A stretch of DNA of 5,728 bases from Gammaproteobacteria bacterium (GTDB taxonomy: Bacteria > Pseudomonadota > Gammaproteobacteria > UBA5335 > SLRW01), in contig SLRW01000022.1 in NCBI GenBank assembly GCA_007130745.1, positions 1 to 5,728 on the forward strand, given 5' to 3'. The translations under genes and the position numbers were made by a program. The notes below the pieces were generated by a model. That model searched no databases. It was not told where the DNA came from and saw only the letters and a list, made by a program, of their open reading frames with translations. Shown here in pieces: positions 5,353 through 5,728 of this stretch. How positions within the stretch are numbered: position 1 is the stretch's first letter; the number at the start of each line of letters is the position of its first letter.

Positions 5353-5373
5353 TGTGTGCGCCTCGCGCACACA
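5353..5373. repeat. Perfect 9-bp inverted repeat between divergent promoters
   Basis: TGTGTGCGC (5353-5361) and GCGCACACA (5365-5373) are exact reverse complements around a 3-bp CTC spacer. The arms alternate purine and pyrimidine throughout. The repeat lies upstream of the rpsF -35 and overlaps the -35 position of the best nadC promoter candidate, which suits a transcription factor operator. No T-run follows on either strand, so it is not an intrinsic terminator. The binding protein is unknown. Confidence 0.55.
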
Positions 5374-5397
5374 ACCACCCCCGCCCCCGGTTATACT
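5368..5397 (+). promoter_or_regulatory. Putative nadC promoter
   Basis: TATACT at 5392-5397 is a five-of-six match to the -10 consensus. CACACA at 5368-5373, 18 bp upstream, is a weak -35 inside the inverted repeat. A second TATACT at 5427-5432, also preceded by T, is an alternative -10 but would leave a leader of only about ten bases and lacks a good -35. A C-rich stretch (5375-5388) occupies the spacer of the first candidate. Confidence 0.35.
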
Positions 5398-5447
5398 GGG
5401 TGTCTTCTGCCCCGGCGGGACCACCTTATACTTGCAGGACAGGGAAT

Positions 5448-5728
5448 ATGGCGACAGTAACACCCGGTCACCTGACCATCAGCGGCATGGATCCGGTCGA
5501 TACCGACACGGTGGCGGAGGACGTGCGCCGGGCCCTGGCCGAAGACGTGGGCGACGGTGATCGCACGGCGCTGCTGGTGCCAGCCAGCAAGCGCATGCGA
5601 GCGCGAGTGATCAGCCGCGAGGCCGGCGTGCTGTGCGGGCGACCGTGGTTTGAGCGTGTGTTCTCGGCGCTCGACCCCGGGGTCAGCATCCGCTGGCAAG
5701 TGACCGAGGGCGACACCCTGGCGCCGGA
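5448..5728 (+). CDS. nadC: Quinolinate phosphoribosyltransferase, N-terminal part (cut by window end)
   Basis: NadC converts quinolinate and PRPP to nicotinate mononucleotide, CO2 and pyrophosphate, the branch point of de novo NAD synthesis in the cytoplasm. The frame is open from the ATG to the window end with no stop codon, giving 93 complete residues of an expected 280-300. The visible part is the N-terminal domain: ALAEDVGDGDRTALLVPA (29-46) corresponds to the family's ED-G-GD-T pattern, and ARVISREAGVLCGRPWFERVF (52-72) to its REaGVlCG strand. WQVTEGDTLAP follows (83-93). The catalytic barrel and phosphoribosyl-binding residues lie beyond the window. AGGA at 5436-5439, 8 nt before the ATG, supports this start; the in-frame ATG at 5487 has no such site. 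It is transcribed divergently from the rpsF operon across a 287-bp region. Confidence 0.93.
   Translation, partial: MATVTPGHLTISGMDPVDTDTVAEDVRRALAEDVGDGDRTALLVPASKRMRARVISREAGVLCGRPWFERVFSALDPGVSIRWQVTEGDTLAP

Noticed and set aside
5374..5390. C-rich run that could form a G-quadruplex on the minus strand
   Set aside because: The complementary strand has only two long G-runs and a GG pair, too few for a standard four-tract quadruplex.
5391..5699. Minus-strand open frame overlapping nadC
   Set aside because: It is antisense to a well-supported nadC N-terminus and has no family resemblance.

Overview
The window looks like ordinary chromosome from a GC-rich gammaproteobacterium. The S6, S18, L9, DnaB and alanine racemase proteins all read as gammaproteobacterial. 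The gene order rpsF-rpsR-(DUF2232 membrane gene)-rplI-dnaB-alr, without the priB that enterics carry between rpsF and rpsR, resembles non-enteric lineages such as Chromatiales/Ectothiorhodospiraceae. That narrower placement is recall-based inference. I see no mobile element, CRISPR array, tRNA, rRNA or phage gene.

Layout from left to right. Positions 1-336 (+) hold the 3' end of an FHA-like protein gene with a Pro-Glu linker. Positions 341-5160 (-) are one co-directional cluster read right to left: rpsF (S6), rpsR (S18), a DUF2232-type polytopic membrane protein, rplI (L9), dnaB (replicative helicase) and alr (alanine racemase). The gaps are 34, 36, 63 and 146 bp, followed by a 4-bp ATGA overlap between dnaB and alr. 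The FHA gene and alr converge with only 4 bp between their stop codons. Positions 5161-5447 are a divergent regulatory region, and 5448-5728 (+) is the start of nadC (quinolinate phosphoribosyltransferase), cut by the window edge.

The genes are housekeeping: small- and large-subunit ribosomal proteins, the replication fork helicase, D-alanine supply for peptidoglycan, and de novo NAD synthesis. The membrane protein in the ribosomal operon is the only member of unknown function.

The most interesting structure is non-coding. The predicted rpsF 5' leader (about 115 nt) can form a 13-bp helix with a 3-nt bulge, enclosing a second hairpin. It also carries an 8-nt segment perfectly complementary to the rpsF Shine-Dalgarno region, so a pseudoknot could hide the ribosome binding site. 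This fits the known idea that the S6:S18 complex autoregulates rpsF operons through a leader RNA, but the specific architecture here is my inference. A perfect 9-bp inverted repeat between the rpsF and nadC promoters is a second candidate regulatory site. I found no evidence of a wholly new multi-gene system.
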